The notes under the pieces: model-generated
Database searches by the model: none
What the model was told of the DNA's origin: nothing
What the model saw: only the letters and a program-made list of their open reading frames with translations
From: CAZCZZ01 sp964503335
Lineage (GTDB): Bacteria; Verrucomicrobiota; Kiritimatiellia; CAIVKH01
Assembly (NCBI GenBank): GCA_964503335.1
Contig: CAZCZZ010000011.1
Coordinates: 1-64,000 of the forward strand
DNA length: 64,000 nt
Direction: 5' to 3'
Part shown: positions 50,819 through 58,543 of the stretch, piece by piece
Layout of the letters: every line of letters begins with the position of its first letter
Position numbering within the stretch: position 1 is the stretch's first letter
Translations under genes and position numbers: made by a program

Positions 50819-51870
50819 GTATCCTGCGTGCAGCAATCTTAAGTGCTCTGCTTCTCGGTCTCCCCATGGCAGGCGTGTGGCTCGCCGGGTTGCCGGCCGA
50901 TCGCTATCTGGAATTTCCCCCGGGCACCCTCTACGTGTCGCATGCGGACTTTTCCTGGGCAGCCTTCGCAGGACTGTTCCTCATGGAACTGGTTGTTCTC
51001 ATCCTGCTCTTCGGGGCCTTCGTCGCCAGGACACGAACCGCGTCGTCATCACAGCTACGTTTCCCGTCATGGGGCTACGCAGGCGTTGCGCTGATGGCAG
51101 GAACCTGGGTCCTTGCGTGGTCGCGGTTCACCTGGATGGAGCCCTTTCAAGCTCACACCTTCACGCCGCTGTGGATATCGTACGTGCTTGTGGTCAACGC
51201 CGTCACGTTCTGGCGTACCGGTCGCTGCCTGATCACACACGACACGGCCTACTTCCTGAAGCTGATTCCCGTCAGCGCGGGGTTCTGGTGGTTCTTTGAG
51301 TACCTGAACCGGTTTGTGCAGAACTGGACGTATCAGGGCACCGACCAATTCTCGTCTCTCGAGTACTTGCTTTTCGCCACGCTTTCATTCTCAACCGTCC
51401 TGCCCGCGGTCATGAGCACCGAAGAGTTGCTGGCATCATTCGGGTGGCGGGTGAGTAGGGATGATGAAGCCGTTGCTCCCGGCGGTTCGCTTCTATGGAA
51501 TGCGGCATTCGGACTCTGCGCCGTAGCACTCCTGTTGATCGGTGTTTTCCCGAACGCTCTATTTCCGTTCCTCTGGCTCGCACCGATCGGAATTTTCGGA
51601 CGTTTTATGGTCCCGGTCTCCCGGGTGACTAGGGGACAACTGTATCGACTGGCCTTTGCTGCGCTCGTCTGCGGCTTCTTCTGGGAGATGTGGAACCATT
51701 TCAGCCACGCGAAATGGATCTATCACGTTCCATTTGTCGAACGGTTCAAGATCTTCGAAATGCCTCTTCTGGGCTATTTCGGCTACCTTCCGTTTGGCGT
51801 GGAATGCGGAATCATTGCCGCATGCCTGTCGCGAAAAGAGAAATCTTCGCATCGTCGTCCTGAAGCATAA
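50815..51870 (+). CDS. Large polytopic membrane protein, end of the CreD operon
   Basis: 351 residues, about nine or ten membrane helices. Trp- and Phe-rich helix ends (FWWFFEYLNRFVQNWTYQG, CGFFWEMWNHFSHAKWIYHVPF, MPLLGYFGYLPFGVEC) are conserved-looking and suggest an aromatic-lined site in the membrane. I do not recognise the family. Translation is coupled to the 46-residue gene. Ends 162 bp before the next signal-peptide gene, with an operator-like palindrome in that gap. Confidence 0.8.
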   Translation: MSILRAAILSALLLGLPMAGVWLAGLPADRYLEFPPGTLYVSHADFSWAAFAGLFLMELVVLILLFGAFVARTRTASSSQLRFPSWGYAGVALMAGTWVLAWSRFTWMEPFQAHTFTPLWISYVLVVNAVTFWRTGRCLITHDTAYFLKLIPVSAGFWWFFEYLNRFVQNWTYQGTDQFSSLEYLLFATLSFSTVLPAVMSTEELLASFGWRVSRDDEAVAPGGSLLWNAAFGLCAVALLLIGVFPNALFPFLWLAPIGIFGRFMVPVSRVTRGQLYRLAFAALVCGFFWEMWNHFSHAKWIYHVPFVERFKIFEMPLLGYFGYLPFGVECGIIAACLSRKEKSSHRRPEA

Positions 51871-51931
51871 ATACTTCCAAGGGTGGAAATACAGAAGCAG
51901 AGGATCTCCATTCGTTGGAATTTCCCAAGAA

Positions 51932-51953
51932 AAGTAAAACGTTCTACTTGACG
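51932..51953 (+). promoter_or_regulatory. Second operator candidate with overlapping -35, before the starch-binding gene
   Basis: AAGTAAAACGTTCTACTT (51932-51949) with TTGACG (51948-51953) as -35. Same order, operator arm running into the -35, as at 46739-46759. The -10 is unclear (around 51968-51976). Start codon is 80 bp further on. Confidence 0.5.
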
Positions 51954-52032
51954 TCGTGTCACGACGATAGTAAATCGCTCAACCATTCACGCGCCATCAG
52001 GGGCGACGTGAGTACCTACAGGAGTCTGAACG

Positions 52033-53328
52033 ATGAAGAAATTTCTGATGATGGCGGCCACGATGCTGGTCGCGCAGGCGGCGATGGCGTTTCCGTCGTG
52101 GATTGGCGTGTATGGAAACTACAAGCGGCACGACGACCGCAGCAATCCCGGGCAGTTTTCGATTCTGATGAACCAGGACTACACGGGGCTGAAGGCCGAA
52201 GTGGGCGTTCAGGTCAACGGTGGCAACTGGGTTGCGTATCCGATGAACTATGCCGGAAACGTCCAGGGCAATTCCTACTGGACGTTCACTCCGAGCTTCC
52301 AGTTCCCCGCGGGCGCGACGGTGAAGTACTACTTCCACGGATTCGACCAGAACGGCGGACACCTCTATGACAGCCGCAACAACCTGAACTACGAGTTTAC
52401 GGTTTCGGCGAATCCCGAAGTCGTCGTGAAGCGCATTGCCGACGGCAAGTACAAGGGATTCTCCCAAGGCAACGGCATCACGGTTTCGACCGAGTGGAAC
52501 ACCTGGCTGGACATAAAGATCAAGAACCTCGGTGCGCCGGAAGCGATCGGCATCATCTGGACGTGGAACAACTGGACCGACTATCGCTCAACGACCGCGC
52601 TGAAGGAAGCTGACCTCGAAGGCGGCTACCAGCAGTGGGGCGTGGACCTCAAGCCCGCCGGCGTCGAATACTCGCACCGCAGCCTCGGCTTCATCCGCTG
52701 GTTCCCGGAAACGTCCACGAACTACATGGAAGTCTCCAACGGCCGCGTGACGCTCAAGTACGCGATCTTCTACAAGGTCAACGGCACGTGGTACTGGGAC
52801 AACAACGGCGGCGCGGATTACAGCATCATCATCGGCAACACGTCGGACCCCAACGACACGGACGGCGATGGCCTCCTCGACACGTGGGAGAACGAGAACT
52901 TCGGCAATCTGAACCAGACCGCGACGGACAATCCCGACGGCGACGGCGCGACAGGCTTCCCTTTTGCGAACATCATTGAGCAGGCGACGCAGTACAATCC
53001 TAACCTTCCGAACGACACGAGCGCTCGTGGCGTCCGCCTTCTGTGGGCGAATGCGTATCCCGCCAAGGGCAGTACGGTCACGCTTTCCTACGGCATCGGC
53101 AACGAAGGCAATCCTCTCTTCGGCAAGCCGGTCTATGCGCACGTCGGCAAGAACGGCTGGAAGGACGTGTACCAGAGCGCGCAGCTCGTGGGTGGCGCGA
53201 GCGGACGCCTCGAAGTGACGATCAATGTTCCCGCGGACGCGTCGGTCATCAACGTCGTGTTCACGGATAAGGCCGGCAGCTGGGACAACAACAGCGGCAA
53301 GGACTGGAACATCCCCGTCCGTCCGTAA
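52033..53328 (+). CDS. Secreted starch-binding protein (CBM25/CBM21-like modules)
   Basis: 431 residues, signal peptide about 1-19 (AQAAMAF). Module 1 (20-125) and module 4 (about 330-431) resemble CBM25: VQVNGGNWVAYPM and YAHVGKNGWKDV, ending in GKDWNIPV. Module 2 (about 135-270) resembles CBM21: WNTWLDIKIKNL, IIWTWNNWTDYRSTTAL, FYKVNGTWYWDNNGGADYS. Between them an Asp-rich Ca-binding segment (DTDGDGLLDTWENENFG). No catalytic residues, so it captures starch or glycogen at or outside the cell. Good AGGAG ribosome site; followed by a terminator. Confidence 0.85.
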   Translation: MKKFLMMAATMLVAQAAMAFPSWIGVYGNYKRHDDRSNPGQFSILMNQDYTGLKAEVGVQVNGGNWVAYPMNYAGNVQGNSYWTFTPSFQFPAGATVKYYFHGFDQNGGHLYDSRNNLNYEFTVSANPEVVVKRIADGKYKGFSQGNGITVSTEWNTWLDIKIKNLGAPEAIGIIWTWNNWTDYRSTTALKEADLEGGYQQWGVDLKPAGVEYSHRSLGFIRWFPETSTNYMEVSNGRVTLKYAIFYKVNGTWYWDNNGGADYSIIIGNTSDPNDTDGDGLLDTWENENFGNLNQTATDNPDGDGATGFPFANIIEQATQYNPNLPNDTSARGVRLLWANAYPAKGSTVTLSYGIGNEGNPLFGKPVYAHVGKNGWKDVYQSAQLVGGASGRLEVTINVPADASVINVVFTDKAGSWDNNSGKDWNIPVRP

Positions 53329-53341
53329 GACAGTTTGAATC

Positions 53342-53376
53342 ACGGGTGGGCGCTGAAAAGTTCCCACCCGTTTTTT
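53342..53376 (+). terminator. Terminator after the starch-binding gene
   Basis: ACGGGTGGG / CCCACCCGT with a 12 nt loop, followed by TTTTT. Separates this gene from the GH57-like gene. Confidence 0.9.
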
Positions 53377-53387
53377 CGCGTTCGTCG

Positions 53388-53401
53388 TTCAACCGGTTGA
53401 A
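53388..53401. promoter_or_regulatory. LacI-type operator candidate before the GH57-like gene
   Basis: TTCAACCGGTTGAA, a perfect 14 bp palindrome with the central CG expected of LacI-family sites, 44 bp before the GH57-like ATG. Nearly identical to 3547-3560 at lacI. Confidence 0.5.
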
Positions 53402-53444
53402 AAGCTCTAAACATCTGTAGCAGCGCAATTGTTCGAGGTACGCC

Positions 53445-56400
53445 ATGAAGCACAGCATCAAATCCTGGGTCACAAGTTTCATTCTAGGCGCGTCCGCGCT
53501 CGCGTCCGCTGACGCCGCCATCACCATCGGTCCGGGCCCTTGGATCGGCACCGACAAGCGTGGCACCGCCTGGTACCAGGAGCTTCAGGACTGGAACAAG
53601 AATGACGTCCGCGCGCTCGACTGGAATGGCGATTCCCACGGCTTCGGTGATTCCATCGACGGCTCGCGCGACATCGTCGCTTTCTACTCCCGCATCGAGG
53701 GCGACACGGTCTTCTTCCGCGTGGACCTCTTTGACCTAGGCTACAACGCACAGAACGGTGGCGTGAATGTCTACGTCGCGATCGACTGCGCGGCCGGTGG
53801 CAACGAGTTTCTTCCCGACAATCTCGAGACGCGGGTTTCAAGTCCGTGGGACGTTTGCGTCGCTGTCTACGACGGTGGATCCGGCGCCGCATACAACCGC
53901 AGCTACCAGAACATGGCCTGGGCCTACAAAGGTTCGTATTGGCGCTCTGACCTCGATGCCGTGGAATTCGGCGTCAGCAAGTTCGCCCTGACCGACTTGG
54001 GATGGAACGGAACAAGCGTCCTGAACTTGCATGTCTTCACGACGAAAGACGGCGCGGAAGTCGGCGGTAGCGATGTCGCAGATTGCATCGGTGGCCTGGA
54101 TCGGGCAGGGGGCTATCTCTCAGGTCCGGTCCGGTCGGACTCCATCGCGGGTCGCGCGAAGTATGCAGCCATCGCCCACGCCAACCAGTCCCTCGCCCCG
54201 AAGAACGGCACACAGAACCACATCTTCACGCGTCGCACCGATTTGAACATCTACTCCGGCTTCGTCCGCACGCTCGATTCCGCAGAGATCCTGAATGTCC
54301 CGATGAACCTGCACATCAGCGGCACGCTGCTGATGGCGTTCCAGTGGGCGAAGCAGGATCCGACAGCAGCCGGCTATCCCGAACGCGACGGTCCTACGTT
54401 CCTGAACCGCGTGAAGAACTTCGTCACAACGGGGCCCGGTTCGCTCATCGGCGGCACGCTCGCCGAGCACATCATGCCGTACTTCGAGGGCCAGGTGAAC
54501 GCGAAGAGCATCGACCAGAACAGCGAACTCCTCCAAGACATGTTCGGTCTGTCAGAGAGCGATATGAAGGTCATGCACGTACCCGAACGCGTGATCCGCA
54601 GCGATACAGGTCACCCGGCCGTCCGTCCCGACGCTCCGCTCGATGGCAAGACGTTTGAAGAAATCGAAAACAGCGGATTCGCTGCCACATATCTCGACGA
54701 AGTCACGCACTTGCACCACTGGTTCTATCCGAACGAGCAGTGGAATCCGGGCTGGGATGATTACGCGTGGGGCCGCTGGGCGGGCGGACAGGGCAACGAC
54801 GACGAGCCGTACCAGCACAAGGTGCACAAGATCAACGGCGTCCTCTGCTTCATGATCAACGACCGTGAAGACCAGGCGAAATTCGGCAACTGGGACGGTG
54901 GCATGTCGATGGACACCCGCTACACGCTGCTCGCAAAGGCCATGAGCCCCGACTCGCAGCAGATCACCGTCGTGTTCGACGATTGGGAGGCCTTCGCCGG
55001 CAACTCGTTTGCATCCTCGACGCCGAACAACAATGCAGACCAGTGGCACACGACCTTGCGCTGGGCTGCAAACCATCCCTGGATCGAACTCGTCAACCTG
55101 AAGGACGTCACGACGTGGGCGCAGGCTGACAGCCGATGGGTTGTCGATCATGGATACGTATACAACAAGCCCTCCCAGACGTACGAGTGGCTCAAGCACG
55201 CGTCCGAACAGAGCTACGACACGTGGTACTACGGCAGCGGTTTGGAAGAGAACTTCTACAACCGGATTCCCCGCGTGATCAACGATTGGGCTCCGGCGGG
55301 CATGAAAAAGTACGGCGATATGAACTCGACCGGAACGCTGATCCGCGATTCATGGGACACGATCCAGCAGATCACTGCCCCGGAACTCAAGCGCCTCGCG
55401 GAATGGTCCTACAGCGCGATGATCTACGAGACGGCCTGGCATGATGAGAATCCCCCGCAGTGGTGGCCGCCCTCCGACAAGCCGTGGCTGTCGTGGTCCG
55501 ACGCCTATCAGTCCCGCAACTACCAGGCGACATTCCAACGCCCTGATGCCAACTCGTACAATGACGATTGGCCGATGGATTGGACCTCCTCGTGGGCCGT
55601 GAGACTCCATGGTCACGTTCGCGACATGGGTGTCCTCAAGGAAGCTTCCGACTGGGTGAACGACATCAAGGGCGGCACACAGACCGGCACGACGTGGGCT
55701 TACGCGAAGGACATCGACGACGACAAGCTCGATGAATACGTGCTGCGCAACAACAAGGTATTCCTCTGCTTCGAGCGATGGGGTGGCCGACTCGTGAAAG
55801 CATTCGTCTATGACGCCGCGCTCAATGGCGGCGATGCCCGTGAAGTCATTGGTGTCCCCGCATCGAATCCCCCGCAGGAATCGGAGAACGAAGAAGCCGA
55901 CAACAATCGCTGCTCCGCATTCAAGGACCGGTACGCGAGCGGCCTGGGCGATACGCGCTACGTGGATATGGATTTCGCGAGCCCGACCGCACCGCAGCAA
56001 GGCTCCAATTTCTGGGTCTTCGTTTCGCAGGACGGAAAGATCACAAAGAAGGTCAGCCTGATCCCCAACAAGGATGCCGTCGTGGCGGACTACAGCCTCG
56101 GCTCCGGTGTGGGCACGCTGTACACGCGTCACGGCCTCGCGCCGAACCAGATGGATCTTATGTTCAAGGCCGACAAAAACCTCGTCTGGATCAACGGCAC
56201 CGGCTACCGCGGGCTTCGCAATACGCAGGGCGGCGCAGCCCTCGTCGTCGCCATGCAGAACGCCAAGATCATGGACGGCAGACTCTCGAACGCGGGCTGG
56301 GATAACCGCGAGATGCCCCTGACAGAGCAATTCGAGACCTACAACACCGCCGCAACGTTCAAGATCGCCCTCGCGTTCAGCGAAGCGACCGCGATCGAGC

Positions 56401-57074
56401 TGAGCGGTGCAACGCCTCCGCCGGTCCAGTGGGTGGGCAACACAGTGAATGTCCCGGCCAACGGCCAGATTCCCGCAGGGCAGGCCGTCTGGGTGAATAC
56501 CGAGTCCTGGCCCATGGGTGCAGGCAAGAGCGGCGCGATCGTGTACAAGGTTGGCACGAACGGTTGGATTGCCGCGAACCTCGGCAAGAACGGGGTTGCA
56601 GGAAATAACGATGCCTGGAACTTCAACCTTGGTTCTTTCACCGCCGGTACGCCGGTCGAATACGCTGTCGCGGTTGTGGATGGAAATGGCGCTTACAGGT
56701 GGGATAGCAGGAATGGCCAGAACTACAAATTCACCGTCAACGCCGGACAGGCTGTGCAGTGGGTCGGCAACACGACGCATTGGCCCGTAAACGGTCAGAT
56801 CACGAGCGCCACCGACCTCTGGATCAATACGGACAGCTGGCAGAAGAACAGCGGCGTGTCCGCGAAGGTGGTCTACACCACGAACGGCACGACGTGGCTC
56901 ACCAAGGCCATGAACAAGGCCGGTGTGCATGGCAACAACGACTGGTGGAACCTCAACCTCGGCAAATTCCCCTCCGGCACACAGGTCCGCTACGCGATCG
57001 CCGTGAAGGACGGGAACGGCGTCGAGAAGTGGGACAACAACGGCGGCCAGGACTTCAAGGCCACCGTCAACTAA
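53445..57074 (+). CDS. Secreted GH57-like amylase with glucodextranase-like and twin CBM25 modules
   Basis: 1209 residues, signal peptide about 1-24. Residues 25-225 resemble the glucodextranase-type surface domain (GTAWYQELQDWNKNDVRALD, IEGDTVFFRVDLFDLG). The barrel (about 265-700) fits GH57/GH119: MNLHISGTLLMAFQW as region 1, GTLAEHIMPYF as region 2, YLDEVTHLHHWFYP near 415-428, and VVFDDWEAFAG near 510, where GH57 has its Asp acid/base. The usual HQP and Glu-nucleophile motifs are not obvious, so assignment rests on overall layout. Two CBM25 modules (about 993-1101 and 1103-1209) end the protein. Should act on starch or glycogen outside the cell. Confidence 0.75.
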   Translation: MKHSIKSWVTSFILGASALASADAAITIGPGPWIGTDKRGTAWYQELQDWNKNDVRALDWNGDSHGFGDSIDGSRDIVAFYSRIEGDTVFFRVDLFDLGYNAQNGGVNVYVAIDCAAGGNEFLPDNLETRVSSPWDVCVAVYDGGSGAAYNRSYQNMAWAYKGSYWRSDLDAVEFGVSKFALTDLGWNGTSVLNLHVFTTKDGAEVGGSDVADCIGGLDRAGGYLSGPVRSDSIAGRAKYAAIAHANQSLAPKNGTQNHIFTRRTDLNIYSGFVRTLDSAEILNVPMNLHISGTLLMAFQWAKQDPTAAGYPERDGPTFLNRVKNFVTTGPGSLIGGTLAEHIMPYFEGQVNAKSIDQNSELLQDMFGLSESDMKVMHVPERVIRSDTGHPAVRPDAPLDGKTFEEIENSGFAATYLDEVTHLHHWFYPNEQWNPGWDDYAWGRWAGGQGNDDEPYQHKVHKINGVLCFMINDREDQAKFGNWDGGMSMDTRYTLLAKAMSPDSQQITVVFDDWEAFAGNSFASSTPNNNADQWHTTLRWAANHPWIELVNLKDVTTWAQADSRWVVDHGYVYNKPSQTYEWLKHASEQSYDTWYYGSGLEENFYNRIPRVINDWAPAGMKKYGDMNSTGTLIRDSWDTIQQITAPELKRLAEWSYSAMIYETAWHDENPPQWWPPSDKPWLSWSDAYQSRNYQATFQRPDANSYNDDWPMDWTSSWAVRLHGHVRDMGVLKEASDWVNDIKGGTQTGTTWAYAKDIDDDKLDEYVLRNNKVFLCFERWGGRLVKAFVYDAALNGGDAREVIGVPASNPPQESENEEADNNRCSAFKDRYASGLGDTRYVDMDFASPTAPQQGSNFWVFVSQDGKITKKVSLIPNKDAVVADYSLGSGVGTLYTRHGLAPNQMDLMFKADKNLVWINGTGYRGLRNTQGGAALVVAMQNAKIMDGRLSNAGWDNREMPLTEQFETYNTAATFKIALAFSEATAIELSGATPPPVQWVGNTVNVPANGQIPAGQAVWVNTESWPMGAGKSGAIVYKVGTNGWIAANLGKNGVAGNNDAWNFNLGSFTAGTPVEYAVAVVDGNGAYRWDSRNGQNYKFTVNAGQAVQWVGNTTHWPVNGQITSATDLWINTDSWQKNSGVSAKVVYTTNGTTWLTKAMNKAGVHGNNDWWNLNLGKFPSGTQVRYAIAVKDGNGVEKWDNNGGQDFKATVN

Positions 57075-57088
57075 AGCCGTGGAACAAT

Positions 57089-57115
57089 TCCCGCTCGCGG
57101 AGCGGGTACTACACT
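57089..57115 (-). repeat. Family B repeat, half copy
   Basis: TTCCCGCTCGCGGAGCGGGT then ACTACACTG: on the minus strand TGTAGTACCCGCTCCGCGAG as at 7220. Only one arm; it follows the GH57-like stop by 15 bp. Confidence 0.6.
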
Positions 57116-57126
57116 GCTCGGGCAAG

Positions 57127-57152
57127 AGTGCTCGATTGAGCACTTTGCTCTT
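57127..57152 (+). terminator. Terminator-like hairpin after the GH57-like gene
   Basis: AGTGCTC (57127-57133) / GAGCACT (57138-57144), 4 nt loop, then TTGCTCTTT. Weaker tail than the others; probably ends the amylase mRNA. Confidence 0.55.
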
Positions 57153-57182
57153 TATAGAAGCGATAATTCAGATAAGAGTTGT

Positions 57183-57198
57183 CTCCTTTACGAAGGAG
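57183..57198 (+). promoter_or_regulatory. Hairpin masking the trpB2 ribosome site
   Basis: CTCCTT (57183-57188) pairs with the Shine-Dalgarno AAGGAG (57193-57198) around a TACG tetraloop. The start codon TTG follows 7 bases later. It would hold translation down unless opened. Confidence 0.45.
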
Positions 57199-57205
57199 CC
57201 CTCAT

Positions 57206-58513
57206 TTGAGCACGCCGACACGCTTTACGCTGGGTCAGAAAGACATCCCGTCGCAGTGGTATAACCTCCTCGCCGACCTGCCGGAACCGATGCCGCCGCC
57301 GCTCAATCCCGGCACGCGCCAGCCGGTATCGCTGGAGGACATGACGGCGATTTTCCCAGAGAACATTGTCCGCCAGGAAATGAGTCCGGATCGCTGGATC
57401 GATGTCCCGGAAGAGGTGCGTGATGTGTACGCACTCTGGCGTCCGACGCCTTTGCTGCGTGCGGTTCGACTCGAGAAGGCGCTCAAGACACCCGCGCACA
57501 TCTACTACAAATACGAGGGTGTAAGCCCCGCGGGCAGCCACAAGCCGAACAGCGCCGTGCCACAGGCGTGGTACAACAAACAGGCGGGTGTAAAGCGACT
57601 GGTCACGGAGACCGGCGCAGGCCAGTGGGGCTCGTCCCTTGCGATGGCGTGCAAACTCTTTGGCTTGGACTGCACCGTATACATGGTGCGCATCAGCTAT
57701 GACCAGAAGCCTTACCGCAAAATGGTGATGCATACCTATGGCGCGACGGTTCATCCGAGCCCGACGCGGCACACCGACTTCGGAAAAAGCATCCTGGAGA
57801 AGGATCCCGAGTGCCCCGGCAGCCTCGGCATTGCAATCAGCGAAGCAATCGAAGACACCGTCAAGCACCCGCACACCAAGTACGCACTTGGAAGTGTCTT
57901 GAACCATGTCTGCCTGCATCAGTCTGTGATCGGACTGGAGACAATCCGCCAGATGGAAATGGCGGGCGAGGAACCAGACGTGATCATCGGCTGCGTCGGC
58001 GGTGGCAGCAACTTTGCCGGCATCGCGTTCCCGTGGATTCACCAGAAGCTGACAGCAGGGAAGAAGTACCGGATCGTCGCCGTCGAGCCATCGGCATGCG
58101 CGTCCCTGACCAAGGGCGAACTGCGGTACGACTTTGGCGACACGGCGATGATGACCCCGCTGATGATGATGCACACGCTTGGGCACGACTTCATTCCGCC
58201 CAAGATTCACGCCGGAGGCCTGCGCTATCACGGCATGTCACCGCTCGTCAGCCATGCCTACAAGCTGAAGCTGATCGAGGCCGTGGCCTATCCCCAGTCG
58301 AAAATCTTCGAGGGCGCGGTGGCGTTTGCCCGCAGCGAGGGCTTGATCCCTGCACCGGAGCCATCCCACGCGATCGCAGCCGTCATTGACGAGGCGATTC
58401 GTGCCCGCGAGGAGAACCGCAAGAAGGTGATCCTTTTTAACCTCTGCGGCCACGGCCTGCTCGATATGAGTTCCTACGAGAACTTTCTCGCCGGGAAACT
58501 GGTGGACGAGTAG
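57206..58513 (+). CDS. trpB: TrpB2-type tryptophan synthase beta chain
   Basis: 435 residues from TTG 57206 (AAGGAG, spacing 7). PLP enzyme joining indole and serine. TrpB2 features: longer N-terminus (PPPLNPGTRQPVSLEDM), WRPTPLLRAVRLEKAL, PLP lysine K113 in SPAGSHKPNSAVPQAW, GAGQWGSSLAMACKLFG, and the phosphate loop GCVGGGSNFAGI. TrpB2 often occurs without trpA and may rescue indole or use O-phosphoserine (family knowledge). No other trp gene is in view. The masked ribosome site and TTG start suggest low or regulated translation. Confidence 0.95.
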   Translation: MSTPTRFTLGQKDIPSQWYNLLADLPEPMPPPLNPGTRQPVSLEDMTAIFPENIVRQEMSPDRWIDVPEEVRDVYALWRPTPLLRAVRLEKALKTPAHIYYKYEGVSPAGSHKPNSAVPQAWYNKQAGVKRLVTETGAGQWGSSLAMACKLFGLDCTVYMVRISYDQKPYRKMVMHTYGATVHPSPTRHTDFGKSILEKDPECPGSLGIAISEAIEDTVKHPHTKYALGSVLNHVCLHQSVIGLETIRQMEMAGEEPDVIIGCVGGGSNFAGIAFPWIHQKLTAGKKYRIVAVEPSACASLTKGELRYDFGDTAMMTPLMMMHTLGHDFIPPKIHAGGLRYHGMSPLVSHAYKLKLIEAVAYPQSKIFEGAVAFARSEGLIPAPEPSHAIAAVIDEAIRAREENRKKVILFNLCGHGLLDMSSYENFLAGKLVDE

Positions 58514-58543
58514 GACTCCGGGGTCAACAAGCGCGGCTACAAG

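Noticed and set aside
55350..57143. 597-codon minus-strand open frame opposite the GH57-like gene
   Set aside because: Covers CBM25 modules that are clear in the plus frame; no motifs of its own.
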